Source: Ampullaceana balthica (Eukaryota > Mollusca > Gastropoda > Lymnaeidae). From it: a DNA stretch of 64,000 nucleotides. The DNA is taken from positions 62,001-126,000 of the forward strand of contig CALYLW010000727.1 of assembly GCA_944989445.1 (NCBI GenBank). The letters run 5' to 3'. This document shows, one piece after another, positions 1 through 13,600 of this stretch. Made by a program: the position numbers and the translations under genes. How positions within the stretch are numbered: the stretch's first letter is position 1; the number at the start of each line of letters is the position of its first letter. The notes beneath the pieces are model-generated. The model saw nothing but the letters and a program-made list of their open reading frames with translations. It was not told the origin of the DNA and did no database searches.

Positions 1-935
1 ATGATACTTTTTTAAAATAATGTTGCTAGGTTGTAATGCTCTTATTCCAGACTCGACCACCGCCTCCTATAGAACACCTCCGAGTCTGCCAGTGCCAAAT
101 AACACGTCATACAGAATTTTATTCTTTGGTGTCAACCGGTGCGGTCCACACCCCCACAACCCATGAGTGACATCTCTGTCATATTCAGTATTCTTAAGTT
201 TTCAAGGATGAGTTTTTGCAAGTAATTCCAGTTTCAGAGTAGTGTCAGTGTCAGTCGTGCTTGCATCCGAACACTTATAGAAAATGTCTGCGTTTATGAG
301 TCGATATGTTAAGATGATCTACATATCAACACTTCTTTCTTACTGTTTATTTTTCATACCAAGGCAAACGCAGCTTTGTTTCGTAATTAATTATTTTTAA
401 CATTCCGTTGACGTATTTTTTCTGCCGCGGTGTACCTAGGCCAAAACCCACAGTTTGGATAGGTACACCGCCACGGTGTACGTAGTGCCGGTGTCGCAAA
501 ATAATTCTCACCCATATAATCTTTTCCTCCCACTCGGTGGATTAACAAAAATATTATCAGGCGAAGAAAATATTTTTCCCATCATTAAAATAAAATAGCT
601 ATAAAACACATCCCCAAAAATGAATAATCCCCATCCCCACTTCAACACGATTCCTCAGAGATCACTCAAGAACACAAAAATAAAGCATAATTATTATTGT
701 AATAGCCACAGATGTTCACTTTAATACTTATGCTGCTCATGGCATGGGCATAGCTACAGAAGTACAAGAAGTAGGACGAACCCACCGCTGGACACTATCT
801 CAGGGGCGTGACAAAAGTTGAAAAATTGCTTATTTATTTCATAGTTAGTTATTGTTGTACAGATTGAATCACAAATGAAGTGCATCATTTATTTTTGTTT
901 CTTGTCATTTAACTACAAAGGCAGCTGTTGATTAT
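1..935. other. Non-coding, no gene seen
   Basis: AT-rich sequence with no supportable exon. The only structure noted is the small inverted repeat near 428-484. Confidence 0.5.
428..484. repeat. Short inverted repeat
   Basis: CGGTGTACCTA at 428-438 pairs with TAGGTACACCG at 460-470, and a third related copy (CGGTGTACGTA) follows at 474-484. It could be a MITE end or a local hairpin; no element boundaries were found. Confidence 0.4.
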
Positions 936-2124
936 ATGATAATCGAGTCCTTCCACACCAATATGCACAGCACAATGCTCTTCGATGGTGCCAACTCAGA
1001 ACCCTTCCCAGTTTGTAGCGGAGTCAAACAGGGCTGTGTACTGGCCCCAACACTCTTCGGTATCTTCTTCTCCATGCTACTGCGACATGCTTTCGAGGAA
1101 TGCTCCGAGGGTGTGAACATCCATACCAGGACGGATGGAAATCTATACAACATCAGCCGGCTCCGTGCGAAGAGAAAAGTGGAAACTGTATTAATCAGAG
1201 AGTTGCTCTTCACTGATGACGCAGCCCTTAACTCACATTCAGAGATAGGACTCCAACTTTTGGTCATTAAATTCTCAGAGGCATGCAAAGATTTTGGTTT
1301 AACGATAAGCCTAAAAAAGACCAACATTATGAGACAAGGCACAGACTGCCTGCCAGCAATCTCCATTGAGGAGACATCCTTGGATGTCGTCGATGATTTT
1401 ACCTACCTTGGCAGTAACATCACAAGCACGCTCTCTCTGGAAAAGAAAATAGAAACCAGAATCGGCAAGGCTGCATCTTTGATGGCTAGGCTGAATCAAA
1501 GAGTGTGGAACAATGCACAGCTCACTAATAGGACGAAAATCACTGTGTACCAGGCCTGCGTGCTCAGCACACTCTTCGATGGTAGCGAGTGCTGGACGAC
1601 CTACGCCAAAAAAACAAAGCAGCTCAACAGCTTCCACTTACGATGCTTGCGCAGGATTCTGCACATTAAGTGGCAGGACAAGATCACCAATATCGAGGTA
1701 CTCAGAAGTAGTCATATGCTGAGTATGCACTCAATCCTGAGTGAGAGGCGCCTGCGGTGGTTGGGTCATGTCCGCAGAATGAGCTCGGAGCGCATTCCAA
1801 AAGCCAGGCTTTACGGCGAGCTGGCAACTTGTGCGGAGAAGAGGTCGCCCCTGCTTGCGCTTCAAGGATGTCTGCAAGAAAGACACGACTCTGGCTCAGA
1901 TTGACCATAAAACGTGGGAGACTAGGGCCGAGGAGCGCACCTCCTGGGGGACAAAAGTGCGCGAGGGCATTCAAGTCGCGGAAGCATCCCTCACAGCCAG
2001 GAGTGAGGAGAAAAGGACCAGGAGAAGGGGGGAAGGGGTGCAGAGGAGAAGGAGTAAACGCCATCATCCCATGAGAATAGGACGGCTGCCATTTGAGTAT
2101 ATAAAGGCGGGGATTGGTCTATAA
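936..2124 (+). pseudogene. RTE-like non-LTR retrotransposon reverse transcriptase, 5'-truncated and frameshifted
   Basis: The first frame (936-1904) encodes reverse transcriptase motifs SGVKQGCVLAPTLFGIFF and LLFTDDAAL (an FTDD variant of the catalytic FADD box), then the thumb/C-terminal pattern DDFTYLGSNI, CLRRILHIKW and RRLRWLGHVRRMSSERIPKA. Near 1825-1840 the frame shifts, and the usual ending (RGRPCLRFKDVCKKD) continues in the next frame to about 2124. The endonuclease and the first RT motifs are absent. It is a dead copy of the lineage often annotated as craniofacial development protein 2-like. Confidence 0.85.
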
Positions 2125-2566
2125 AGGCAAATGCTTTTTTGTATAAAGACATGGGTTGGTGATATTCTTAATTACAGTTAACGCACACAAACTTCAGTAG
2201 GCCCCACTAAACTAGATTTTCTTTAAAAATGTGATCTGAGTTTCATTTGTTTCTATTAATTCAAAAAATTACACACATACAAAACAACAAAGATATTCAG
2301 GTCTACAATGCAATGAATATGACTGAACCTTATTTTCCAAAACACAATAAGCTTTGCTATTTTTAATTCAAGAAAATAAAATTTTCTCTAAAGAATACAC
2401 TTAACTTTCTTTTCTGATTTGGAATTTTTAATGATGTCATTTCTATAATTTTTAAAAGGCAAAGGTGCACCGCATTTTTTGTTTCGTTTGCCGCAACGTA
2501 TTGCTGCTGTATAAATATATTATATCAATTCTTTGTTGTTTCTGCAGTATGGTTTCTAATTCATCA

Positions 2567-2700
2567 AACCTCGGCTGGCATTGCTGGCATACCGATGATC
2601 ACGGGTTCGAATCCCGGGGCCACCCAGCTGCGAATGGGTTCCAAACGCTAGCTAGGGAAACAGTTTACAGCTCAGTTGTTTGTTATTTTTTTAACAAACG
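2567..2700 (+). mobile_element. Old tRNA-derived SINE fragment
   Basis: Contains CATACCGATGATCACGGGTT and CGAATCCCGGGG (B-box-like), then CACCCAGCTGCGAATGGGTT. This matches the head and central core of the SINEs at 58999 and 61344. The A box is degraded and the 3' tail is missing. Confidence 0.65.
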
Positions 2701-4423
2701 CTGAGCAATTAGTCTCCATTAAATATGTGCCTCTTTAGGCAAGAGTCCTCTTTGCCCTCAACTTGATTGACTTGAACGCCACTGGCTAAACTTAACCTTA
2801 TGATTGATAAATCTCCCATAATCTTACACAAATGCATGCAACACAAATACATTATATAATGTAAGACATAAAAATTAATAAAACAATAATTAATAATTTA
2901 ATATACCGGTAACTACTATTTTAAGCTCAGATTTTTTTATTTTAAAGCATATCTTCCCACAGACTTTAATTTAGGGGAGACTTTTATTCATGACACCGGT
3001 CTTTAAAAAACATCGTTTGATTAAAATGTCAATATGTTTTGATTAGCCTAGGGAACGATGGCCATGACTTGGCATTTTACCACATATCATATAGGTCTTT
3101 CGTCCACCTATTTCCCCATTCGTTCTTGGTCTACTTTTTCACTCAGAGAGATACTCTCCTTACTTATTTTAACCTCGTCAAATGAGTTGAGGCTTTACCG
3201 ATTTCTTTTCATTTTCAGCACTTGTAAGCTAGGCCCTAAATTATTGACAATTATTGTAATAAATTGTCATAATTTATAAAAATTTAATCATACTCATAAT
3301 CATTTTTTTAGCGAAGCCGAAGTTAAACTAAGTTTACTTGTACTATCACTAAACTAAATACTTTTCAGTTTTAGTTTTAATAATTTTCAGAAGTGGTTTA
3401 AATTATATAATGATATACTACTATAAATTATTGTATTTTAATTTTACCCTAATTGATAATTGCATAAAAATATGGCTCATATGTCATATGGCTATACTAT
3501 ATAAAATAATATACTATATATGCTGGCCCATGCCCCAATAAGTATAAGCTGTTAATTGGCATTTATTGATAGCTGATAGTAGTTAATTATTATAGTAATA
3601 GTAGGCCCAAGTAGTGGCTGCTGCTGCAGCATTTTATGAATGTTCACATGAATAATGAATAAGCCAAGCAGCTGCTGCCAAGATCATCAGTGTCATCAGA
3701 TTATTCTTTTATCTTAATTCATCAATACTTGAGTTTGTAGCTGAAGTCAAAGTAGAAAGTAACGGTTAGACTGGTAGAGCCACTGGTAAAAGTATAAGTA
3801 TAATATTTAATTCAGGATTCACTGACTAACAGTACTGACTTCATATGAGGCATACAGTTACAGTCACAGTCTACAGCCTGTAGGCTGTAGGCTTATGTCT
3901 GTCAATGTAAAAAAAATATTTTTATTTTAAAATTTAAATCTAAGAATTGTCAACTTAGTACATGTAATATTAACTATTTAAATAATTACTTGTTTTATTA
4001 ACTTAATATTACTTTTTTATTTGTTAAAAATAACTTTTTTAATTTCAATTTTTAGATTTGACTTTAAAAAAAATAAATCAAGGCTATTCCTATGACTATG
4101 ACTTACTTAATGATCAGACTTTGGTCCACGGCTCTATGGTCATGTTAATGAATAACTTTAATATTCTCATTCATTTTTACCTACTTAAATTTTAAATAAA
4201 ATACAATTTGGAGTAAAAAAATTATGATTAAGTCTAAGATCTTAACATTTTAAACATTGACTTGACTTTGACTGTTTCAAAATTTGATAATGACTGAGTT
4301 TTTTCACGTAACAGTTTTTGTTATAGTAGTTTAATTTTAAAGTTTATTAAAGAATTTTTTTTTAATGATTAGACTGCTGTTTTTACTGAGGATAAAGTTA
4401 AAGCGAAGTGCATTTTCACAAAA
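2701..4423. other. Upstream region of MOCS1
   Basis: AT-rich and without recognisable coding sequence. The MOCS1 promoter and any non-coding first exon should lie here, but I could not place a TATA box or start site with confidence. Confidence 0.4.
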
Positions 4424-4666
4424 ATGACGATGCCCCTCATTAAAAAGGGCCTAACTGCAACAGTACTTCAAACTGAAAGTCTGAGGACAATCTTTCTGTT
4501 TAACAAGCATAAAGGACCTAATGGAAAGTTTCACAAAAAGGTTTTCGTTACTGCTACTAGTGGTGATCATCCCTGTTTTGTTCAGGGTAGTAGAAAATTC
4601 TGCTCAACATTAGCTTCTGCTCAAATTTTGCCCTCTCTATCAGGAGATATTAACACAACTTTGAAG
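4424..4666 (+). CDS. MOCS1: MOCS1 exon 1: N-terminal mitochondrial-presequence-like region
   Basis: Encodes 81 residues from ATG at 4424 to the donor AAG|GTAATG. It is rich in Lys, Arg, Ser and Thr and poor in acidic residues. An Arg-Lys-Phe-Cys-Ser-Thr stretch near residues 57-62 looks like a mitochondrial peptidase site. The targeting role is inferred. The exon ends in phase 0 and joins the conserved MoaA sequence in exon 2. An upstream non-coding exon cannot be excluded. Confidence 0.8.
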
Positions 4667-7600
4667 GTAATGAAAAAAAAGTTTTTGAATTAACCTTTTT
4701 GTTCCTACTACTACCATTATAGACTGTTGTTAAAATATTAAATTGAGGCTTTAAAGTTCTTTCTTTTAATTTTAAGCATTATTTTTAGTCTTACTTAAGG
4801 GTTAAAGTTTCTAAAATGTTTTGATGCCATTACTCAACAAATATATTATTTTAAAAAAAAATATTTCCCCTCTTAGTCTATTTTATCTTTAAAATTCTAA
4901 TTTTTTTCAGAGAGCTGAATAGCTTAAAATAGTGTTATGAAAAGGAATGTTCATTATGAAACACCATATATCTCATGACATTTTATTTCCTTTTAAAATG
5001 TTAACAGCATAGAGTTAAAGAGCGGGCTGCATCATTTGATCGTCCATTTGCAGACTTCTTAACAGACACATTTGGAAGACAGCACACTTATTTACGTATT
5101 TCTTTGACCGAACGCTGCAATCTTAGATGTAAGTTATTACTTAAAATTTAAATGAAATTTCAGACAGCTAATTTTGTTCCTTGCCGAAATTGGAATTGGC
5201 TTTTAAATTAATCCTAAGTCTAAGTCTTAATACCATAGATTTAATAAGTTAAGTTAATAAAAGTCTCTGACCATTACTCACTGGCAAGGGGTAACGTTAT
5301 CCAACTTTTGCCTAAACCAGTCTACTCCTGCCTAATCCACTTTCCCTTAAACCAATCCTCCCTAACTGATAACAACAGCTGTCTTACATACTCTTGCATA
5401 ACCTAAAATGCATGTAATTCTATCTTTGGGGTTTTCAATGGAGGAGACTATATAGCAGTGCTTCTCAAAGTGGTGGACCGCGGACCAGATGCCAGTCCGT
5501 TGGACATCCGCAGAAGTTATCAAGAAGGGACATAAAAATCTAATTATATTCCTCAATTTTCATCAATTAATACTAACCATATAGAATATGTCAATTTTTC
5601 GGCAATAAGCACATAAAATGAAACAAATAAAATAAAATAAATTACATTTCGCTACCACGTCAGTACAGGGAAAATAGTGCACCGGTCCCTGATGCAATGG
5701 AAAAATTCCAGCCGGTCTGCCATCACTAAAAAGTTTGAGAAGCACTGCTATACAGTACGTAAATAGTTGGATTTGACTCAGCAGTATAGAAAAACATCTT
5801 AATTTGCCACGATCCTCCAAAAATAAAGAAAGAAGGAAGTTTTGAATTATCAGTTTCTTTCTATAGCCTTTTTATACCTTATTCTAGGCCAGTACTGCAT
5901 GCCAGAAGAGGGTGTTCAACTGTCCCCCAAGGATCACATTCTTACCACCGAAGAGATTCTCAAGTTATCTCAACTCTTTGTGTCTCAGGGAGTCAACAAA
6001 ATACGTCTGACCGGTGGGGAGCCTTTGGTTCGACCTGATATACAACAAATAATTGGTATGTTTAAGATTGAAGTATTTAAATGACCTGACCAACTGCCAC
6101 GTATTTGAATTTGTAAGAAAGAAATTATTATATAGGTAGAATTCATCTTAGTTTTTTAGATATATTGCAATAAATGGCAGAACGTTCAATTTTCTTGACT
6201 AAATGGATGGAAAAAAAAATTTCTGCCAACTCAGTGGCTGCAAATGACATTTCAAAATGAAGGTGAATATTTTTTATTTATATTTTACTTCAAAACGATT
6301 GTTCATTTGATTAATTCCTATTTTACTTTTTACATAAAGATTCATATGTGCAATGACACTAACGGCTAATCAAGCCTAAAAAAATTAATGAAAAAAGTGT
6401 GTAGCCATTTTACTGATATTATTTTGCGCTACTGCCTACTTGCCTTTTTTGTTTTAACGTTTTAATTAGCATGAGCTTTTTAAATGTTCACCAGTCAAAA
6501 TGTTAAGTTCTTGACCAACTTTGTCAAAACAGAGAATCAAGCTATTACTCTTGCAGGGTGGTTCCCAAAACTTGTTCAGATTTCTTTTAAAACATTTCCC
6601 TTATTTTGGAATTTTCACTGAAGAAATATCATTCATAAATTTTTGGTCATCCATTCTTATTTTTCTTTATAAATACGATTTAACTACGAGAAACTTTCCT
6701 TCTTTCTCTCAAAATTCACCCATGACTGGATTGCACTAACTGCAGACACAGCTAGCATCCTGCTTTCTACTCAACAGAGGTCTAATTCTCTGTCTTATAC
6801 TTTGATCTCTTAAATTAATGCCAGGTACTTTTTCCAAAAACATCTCCAAAATACACAATCAGACACACACTCTTCTGCCTGGTTAGACTATCTGTTGACA
6901 TAACACATGACATTATATATTATTCACACTCTCTACCAGGGTCATTCTCTTGTAACACCTTTTAAACCTACACCTCCCATCAGTATTACTCTGACCTCAA
7001 GACATTCCTGTCATGTTATCAACACTCCACATGTTGTTCACTCCCAGTGCTCACTTAATTATTTCATTTAACACCGTCCCATTGGCTGGGGTGGGATATG
7101 AAGACTACTACACATCTTGTTACTTTTGTTTTCTCTCATAACATCTCCTGAGCTCTTTAAAAAATTTCTCAACACTACTAAATTAATGAATTAATTCTTC
7201 CAATGTTTTCATCCAATTTTTTTTAAATTATTATTTTTTTTTACATTCATAGAATTTTGCAAGCTGTGGTTGGCCATCTAAAATTAGCCTTCATCCAGCA
7301 CTGTTGACAGTCAAAATTTTAGACTGTTGGTTTACGTTTAAGTAACATTTCTTTCATGATTTTGTTATTTATGATAATGATATCATTGTTTGATACTTGC
7401 ATACATGTGGTTAAAGTTATTTTAACAAAAAGTTTTGCTTTCTACTTTCTATCATCATCAGTACCATGACCATTGCTCTTAGGTATTTGAAGTTCTGTAC
7501 CTCTTCCAGCTTTTGTTGGTTCATTATGATGTTTGCCATACTGGCAACTGATGTGTTAACCAATAACTTGCTTTTCTCTGAGCTGATTTCCATTCCATAT

Positions 7601-10600
7601 GCCCCTGATCTGTCCACAAGTTTGTCAGCCAGCTCCTGTAGTTCTTTACTGTTCCCAGCCAAAAGATCTATATCATCAGCAAATCTTAGGTTGCACAAGG
7701 GTCTTCCACCTATAGAAATGGATGTGTTGCGATCACTGAGTGCTTCTTGCATGATTTTTTTTCTATAAAGATGTTGAACAGGACAGGTGAGAGAATGCAG
7801 CCCTGGCGGACTCCAATCAACATTTTTTACTGGCTTTTAAATCATTAATTTTATATATGACCTTTGTATATAGTTCTCAAAACTAAACAGTTTATAAACA
7901 ATTTTTCCATTGACAGAAGGTCTCAATGGGTTTCGTGGCCTCGGTCTCAAACACATCGGCATCACAACAAACGCCATAACACTGGCCAGAAAACTGCCCG
8001 ACCTGAAAGCTGCAGGTCTTGACCAGATCAACCTGAGCCTGGACACACTTGTGCCTGCCAAGTTTGAGTTCATCACCAGGAGGCGGGGCTTCGATAAGGT
8101 CATGAGAAGCATTGAGAAGGCCCTGGAGTTGGGATATAACCCTTTAAAGGTATGTGTGCAGATATAGATGCTGCTTTTAGCTCTTTGAAAACAAATAATG
8201 GTTAGTATTGACAGCAATGTTCCCCTCTAGGGTTCGTTGGTCAGTGAACAACATAAAAAACTCATATGCCAAGTTGCGCATCTATTTTTGTGTGCAAAGT
8301 TTTATACCCCACAAACAAAGATATTATATTATCCTTTTTCAAAATTTGCTGAGCGGTTATTCTAAACTGCTGCACGCCATTGGTCTTATATCTGTGCAGC
8401 CGCGCAGCTTAAAGGAACCATCTGTTGACAGGTGAAACAATTTTAACCATCAAAACCATACTGGCTATTCTTTTGAGTGTTTAGGTAGTAGCTATGGAGA
8501 GATGGACATCTCTAGGTAATAAATAGTGTAAAGATGTAACGGATTCAAACTGGCATCGAATGCTTTTTATTAAAGCTCCGGCTCTCATTTAGATTTTATT
8601 TACATGCTTACATGTCATTGAAATAAAAAGCATGCAGTTTTTTATTTTTGATACAATCCTTTATTCAAAGTTTTTGTGGGGCCATGCCCCCCATTCAAAT
8701 AGAAATATCACGGTCAGGACTGCTTATTTTAGGTATGATTTCTGAGGTGTTTAACTTGAAAGATTTCCCTCATCAGATCAACTGTGTTGTCATGCGTTCA
8801 ATCAATGATGATGAGATTTGTGATTTTGTGGCTTTCACTGAACACAAGGTGAAGATTATCTTATGTTCTGTTTTATTTTATTTATGTGAAAATTATCATG
8901 TGCCACTTTACTCATTCATTACACAAAATAGAGTTATCTATTAAAAATCCATTTAGGAAAAACTTATTTAAATAAAAGTATATTTTTTTTAATTAAAAAA
9001 AAATGATGTATAGTTTTTAGTCTGTGTTAAAAGTCTTTGCGGATGGCTCTTGGCCAATAATTTAAACTCTTTATTTTCTACTATTGTATTATGAATAAAT
9101 TTATGTTGATGTTTAAATTGGTTTGAAATAAAGCTGTGTAACTATTGCCTATTATTTAGCAATTTGTGAAATTAAATATTTTTTGATGTGTTTAAGATTA
9201 CAATGGCAGATATATACAAGGCAAGCTACGGGTTTAATCCAAACATAACATTTTGTAACCTTTGTCTTGCAATAATCATTTATAAAAAAAAAGAAGAAAA
9301 ATGAATTCACTGGTCTTTTACTTTTGACTCATCAGCCAGTGGATGTGAGATTCATAGAGTACATGCCCTTTGGTGGCAACAAGTGGAACACCAAGAAATT
9401 TGTCTCCTACCAAGAAATGCTGGAGAAGATCCACCAACGATGGCCAGCACTGGTCAAGTTGTCTGACAAGGAAAATGACACCTCCAAGGTTGGTTAAGGG
9501 TGTGTTATTGTTGTCAGTTAGCTAAGGGTAGTCTGCAGATACAAGTAAAATCTTACTTTAATGTCATTTAGCTGAGGATAGTCTGCAGATACAAGTAAAA
9601 TCTTACTTTAATGTCATTTAGCTGAGGATAGTCTGCAGATACAAGTAAAATCTTACTTTAATGTCATTTAGCTGAGGATAGTCTGCAGATACAAGTAAAA
9701 TCTTACTTTAATGTCATTTAGCTGAGGATAGTCTGCAGATACAAGTAAAATCTTACTTTAATGTCATTTAGCTGAGGGTAGTCTGCAGTTACAAGTAAAA
9801 TCTTACTTTAATGTCATTTAGCTGAGGATAGTCTGCAGATACAAGTAAAATCTTACTTTAATGTCATTTAGCTGAGGATAGTCTGCAGATACAAGTAAAA
9901 TCTTACTTTAATGTCATTTAGCTGAGGGTAGTCTGCAGATACAAGTAAAATCTTACTTTAATGTCATTTAGCTGAGGATAGTCTGCAGATACAAGTAAAA
10001 TCTTACTTTAATGTCATTTAGCTGAGGATAGTCTGCAGATACAAGTAAAATCTTACTTTAATGTCAGTTAGCTAAGGGTAGTCTGCAGATACAAGTAAAA
10101 TCTTACTTTAATGTCATTTAGCTGAGGATAGTCTGCAGATACAAGTAAAATCTTACTTTAATGTCATTTAGCTGAGGATAGTCTGCAGATACAAGTAAAA
10201 TCTTAGTTTTATGTCAGTTTGCTGAGGATAGTCTGCAGATACAAGTAAAATCTTAGTTTAATGTCAGTTAGCTAAGGGTAGCCTGCAGATACAAGTAAAA
10301 TCTTACTTTAATGTCATTTAGCTGAGGATAGTCTGCAGATACAAGTAAAATCTTAGTTTAATGTCAGTTAGCTAAGGGTAGCCTGCAGATACAAGAAAAA
10401 TCTTAGTTTAATGTCAGTTTGCTGAGGGTAGTCTGCAGATACAAGAAAAATCTTACTTTAATGTCAGTTAGCTAAGGGTAGCCTGCAGATACAAGAAAAA
10501 TCTTACTTTAATGTCAGTTAGCTAAGGGTAGTCTGCAGATACAAGAAAAATCTTACTTTAATGTCAGTTAGCTAAGGGTAGTCTGCAGATACAAGAAAAA

Positions 10601-13600
10601 TCTTAGTTTAATGTCAGTTTGCTGAGGGTAGTCTGCAGATACAAGAAAAATCTTACTTTAATGTCAGTTAGCTAAGGGTAGCCTGCAGATACAAGAAAAA
10701 TCTTACTTTAATGTCAGTTAGCTAAGGGTAGTCTGCAGATACAAGAAAAATCTTACTTTAATGTCAGTTAGCTAAGGGTAGTCTGCAGATACAAGAAAAA
10801 TCTTACTTTAATGTCAGTTAGCTAAGGGTTGTCTGCAGATACAAGAAAAAGCTTACTTAAATTTTTTTTATATACACATATTCTCTTGTTCTATCTTTTG
10901 GCCTCATGTTTCCAAATTGTATTTGAGAAATGTCCCTCTTATCTTAACTTGACTGAGAAGCCAGCAGTAAAGTCTAAGGAAAAAACCCCCCATATATTCA
11001 AATATGCTACATAAAGTCGAAAGGTGTGTGATTTTTAAAATGATATGTATGTTACTATTTTTATATAAAGCACTGTAACCCTAGTTGCTTGCTGTAGTAC
11101 TGCACCATATAGGTTATCAAATTATTATTATGTGTTGCCTACAGAAGCCATGAACAAGACTTGGAAGATATGCAGCATAAGAATAAATGTTTTAAAATCA
11201 ATGTAAATCATGTCAAATGATTCTGTTCATCTCCAGGCTTACAAGGTCCCTGGTTTTGCTGGCCAGGTGGGCTTCATCACTTCAATGAGTGAACATTTTT
11301 GTGGCACCTGCAACAGACTCAGGATAACAGCAGATGGCAACTTGAAGGTCTGTGTCTGATATTCACTGATAATGATATGTTTTTACTAGGGCTGGGGAAA
11401 TTAACGATTAATTAATTGATTAATCGTTAAAAATTTTAATTGATTAAAATTCATTTGATCGATTAAAATTCGATTAAAATTTAAGAAAATATTTCAATTT
11501 TTTTATTCTTCCAATTTATTAATAATTTATATTTTCTGTTACTGACATACTTTTCCCTCGTATTATTATTATTTATTGAGATGTGCATACGTCAATAATA
11601 ACGTTTTTCTTCTTTTCTTCGTTATTTCTTGCACAGCAGAACGAATTTGCTGTGTTACGTCACAAAATTTGGGATCCATGGAAATACCGCGACTTAACCG
11701 ATTTTTTGCAAAATAATGAATCGCAACTTAACGGGATCTATATATGCGTTAAAAAATTATAATTAATCAAAATCAATCGATTAATTGATAAAATTTTGTC
11801 CCGGTTAATCAAACAAAACTTTTTTATTCAGTACCAGCCCTAGTTTTTACCCTTACATGCGGGTTAACCCCTTAGTAGAAAGAAGATCATTATACCAGCA
11901 CTTAAAAAGTAGTTATGTCTCAATATTTGCTCAATTTTTTGCTTGTGTGAAAATCAAGCATCGTCCCATGGGAATCAAAGAGCTTGTACTTGTACTGACT
12001 GGATAATGGATTTGAATATTATCAATAAACTGAATTAATCGGGGAAAATTCAAACGATTGGCCCTTCCATATTGGCCTGTATCGTAGAAATCATTGAGCT
12101 GTCTTAAAAAGTACAGCCACGACGACCTAGGTTATTACCGCCCATCACTGTCAGCTGTGCTCTGACCTGTGTCTCTAGGTGTGTCTCCATGGCAACTCGG
12201 AGGTGTCACTGCGTGATGCGATGAGACAGGGCCTTTCAGAGGGTGAGTTGCTGGAGGTGGTGTCGGCGGCCGTCAAAAGGAAAAAGAAACAACATGCAGG
12301 TAATGGTAACCTGGATGTCCCGGTTGTACTCGTCTGGGTCTTCAGATATATTTCTGGCGAACTTAACTTGACTTCATATTGAAATGATCTTGTCTTCATA
12401 TCTCAGTTGAAATTATCTTGTCTTCATATCTCATTTGAATTGATCTTGTCTTCATATCTCATTTGAAATCATCTTGTCTTCATATCTCATTTGAATTGAT
12501 CTTGTCTTCTTATCTCATTTGAATTGATCTTGTCTTCATATCTCATTTGAAATGATCTTGTCTTCATATCTCATTTGAAATGATCTTGTCTTCATATCTC
12601 ATTTGAATTGATCTTGTCTTCATATCTCATTTGAATTGATCTTGTCTTCATATCTCATTTGAACTCGTCTGGTGTTCATATTGCTGTTGAACTCATCTTG
12701 TCTTCCTTATGCTCATCATCTTTTCATTATTTTCAACCAAAAGATCAGAAGATAAGCCAGTGATAACAAAAAAAATAAGAACACAAGAATATACTAAGCT
12801 ATGCCTTGATTTCCCTGCAGGTATGACAAATTTATCAAAGATGGAAAACCGACCAATGATTCTTATTGGTGGGTGAAATCAACATTTACATGTCTTTCTG
12901 TAAGTTTTAACGATGATTTAAAACCAAATGGCAGAAAGCCCAGAAAAATAAAAACTCTGACTCCACTTAAATTAGTCAACAAACACTAAGGGTGTGTTCC
13001 GATATAAACTTTTATTTAAGATACAAATTTTGTAAAAGAATAGAGGGTTTACTAGAATTTTTCCTAATTTTCATTTGGCTATGTCGGCAGTGGCTGTATA
13101 TACATGAAAGGCAGACGAGCATATTAAATTCCATGATATTGGAATATCAGTAAAATCTATTTTAATCACGTTCATGCTGACTCTTGGCTTCAGTCATGTT
13201 ATCACCTTTCCGGCAAGAATAGTGCTAATAAGCCACCAGAGGACACACAAGGCTGCCAAAGCTCATGGCTCATAAACACGGATAAACAACAGCTTTAACT
13301 CTATACTTTCAAAGCAGACATTTTCATTCACAATAAACTTGTAACTTGTATTTTCAGTCCTAATAGTGTCATGTTACTCGTAGATTGAATAAACTTGTAA
13401 CTTGTATGTTCAGTCCTAATAGTGTCATGTTACTCGTAGATTGAATAAACTTGTAACTTGTATGTTCAGTCCTAATAGTGTCATGTTACTCGTAGATTGA
13501 ATAAAATTGATTTCATGGGTTAAAAATTTATTACATGCTCAGGAAAGTTTGGTTTAAATATATTTTTGAGAGAATAGTTCATTTGAACATTAAAATTCCC

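Noticed and set aside
1702..2067. 121-codon antisense frame across the RTE-like element
   Set aside because: It is the shadow of the reverse transcriptase C-terminal region on the other strand.
7466..7768. 100-codon + strand frame in MOCS1 intron 3
   Set aside because: It is antisense to the reverse transcriptase fragment at 7417-7822.
9512..10860. Regular repeats that could suggest a CRISPR-like array
   Set aside because: The units are directly tandem with no unique spacers, and the sequence is eukaryotic. It is a minisatellite.
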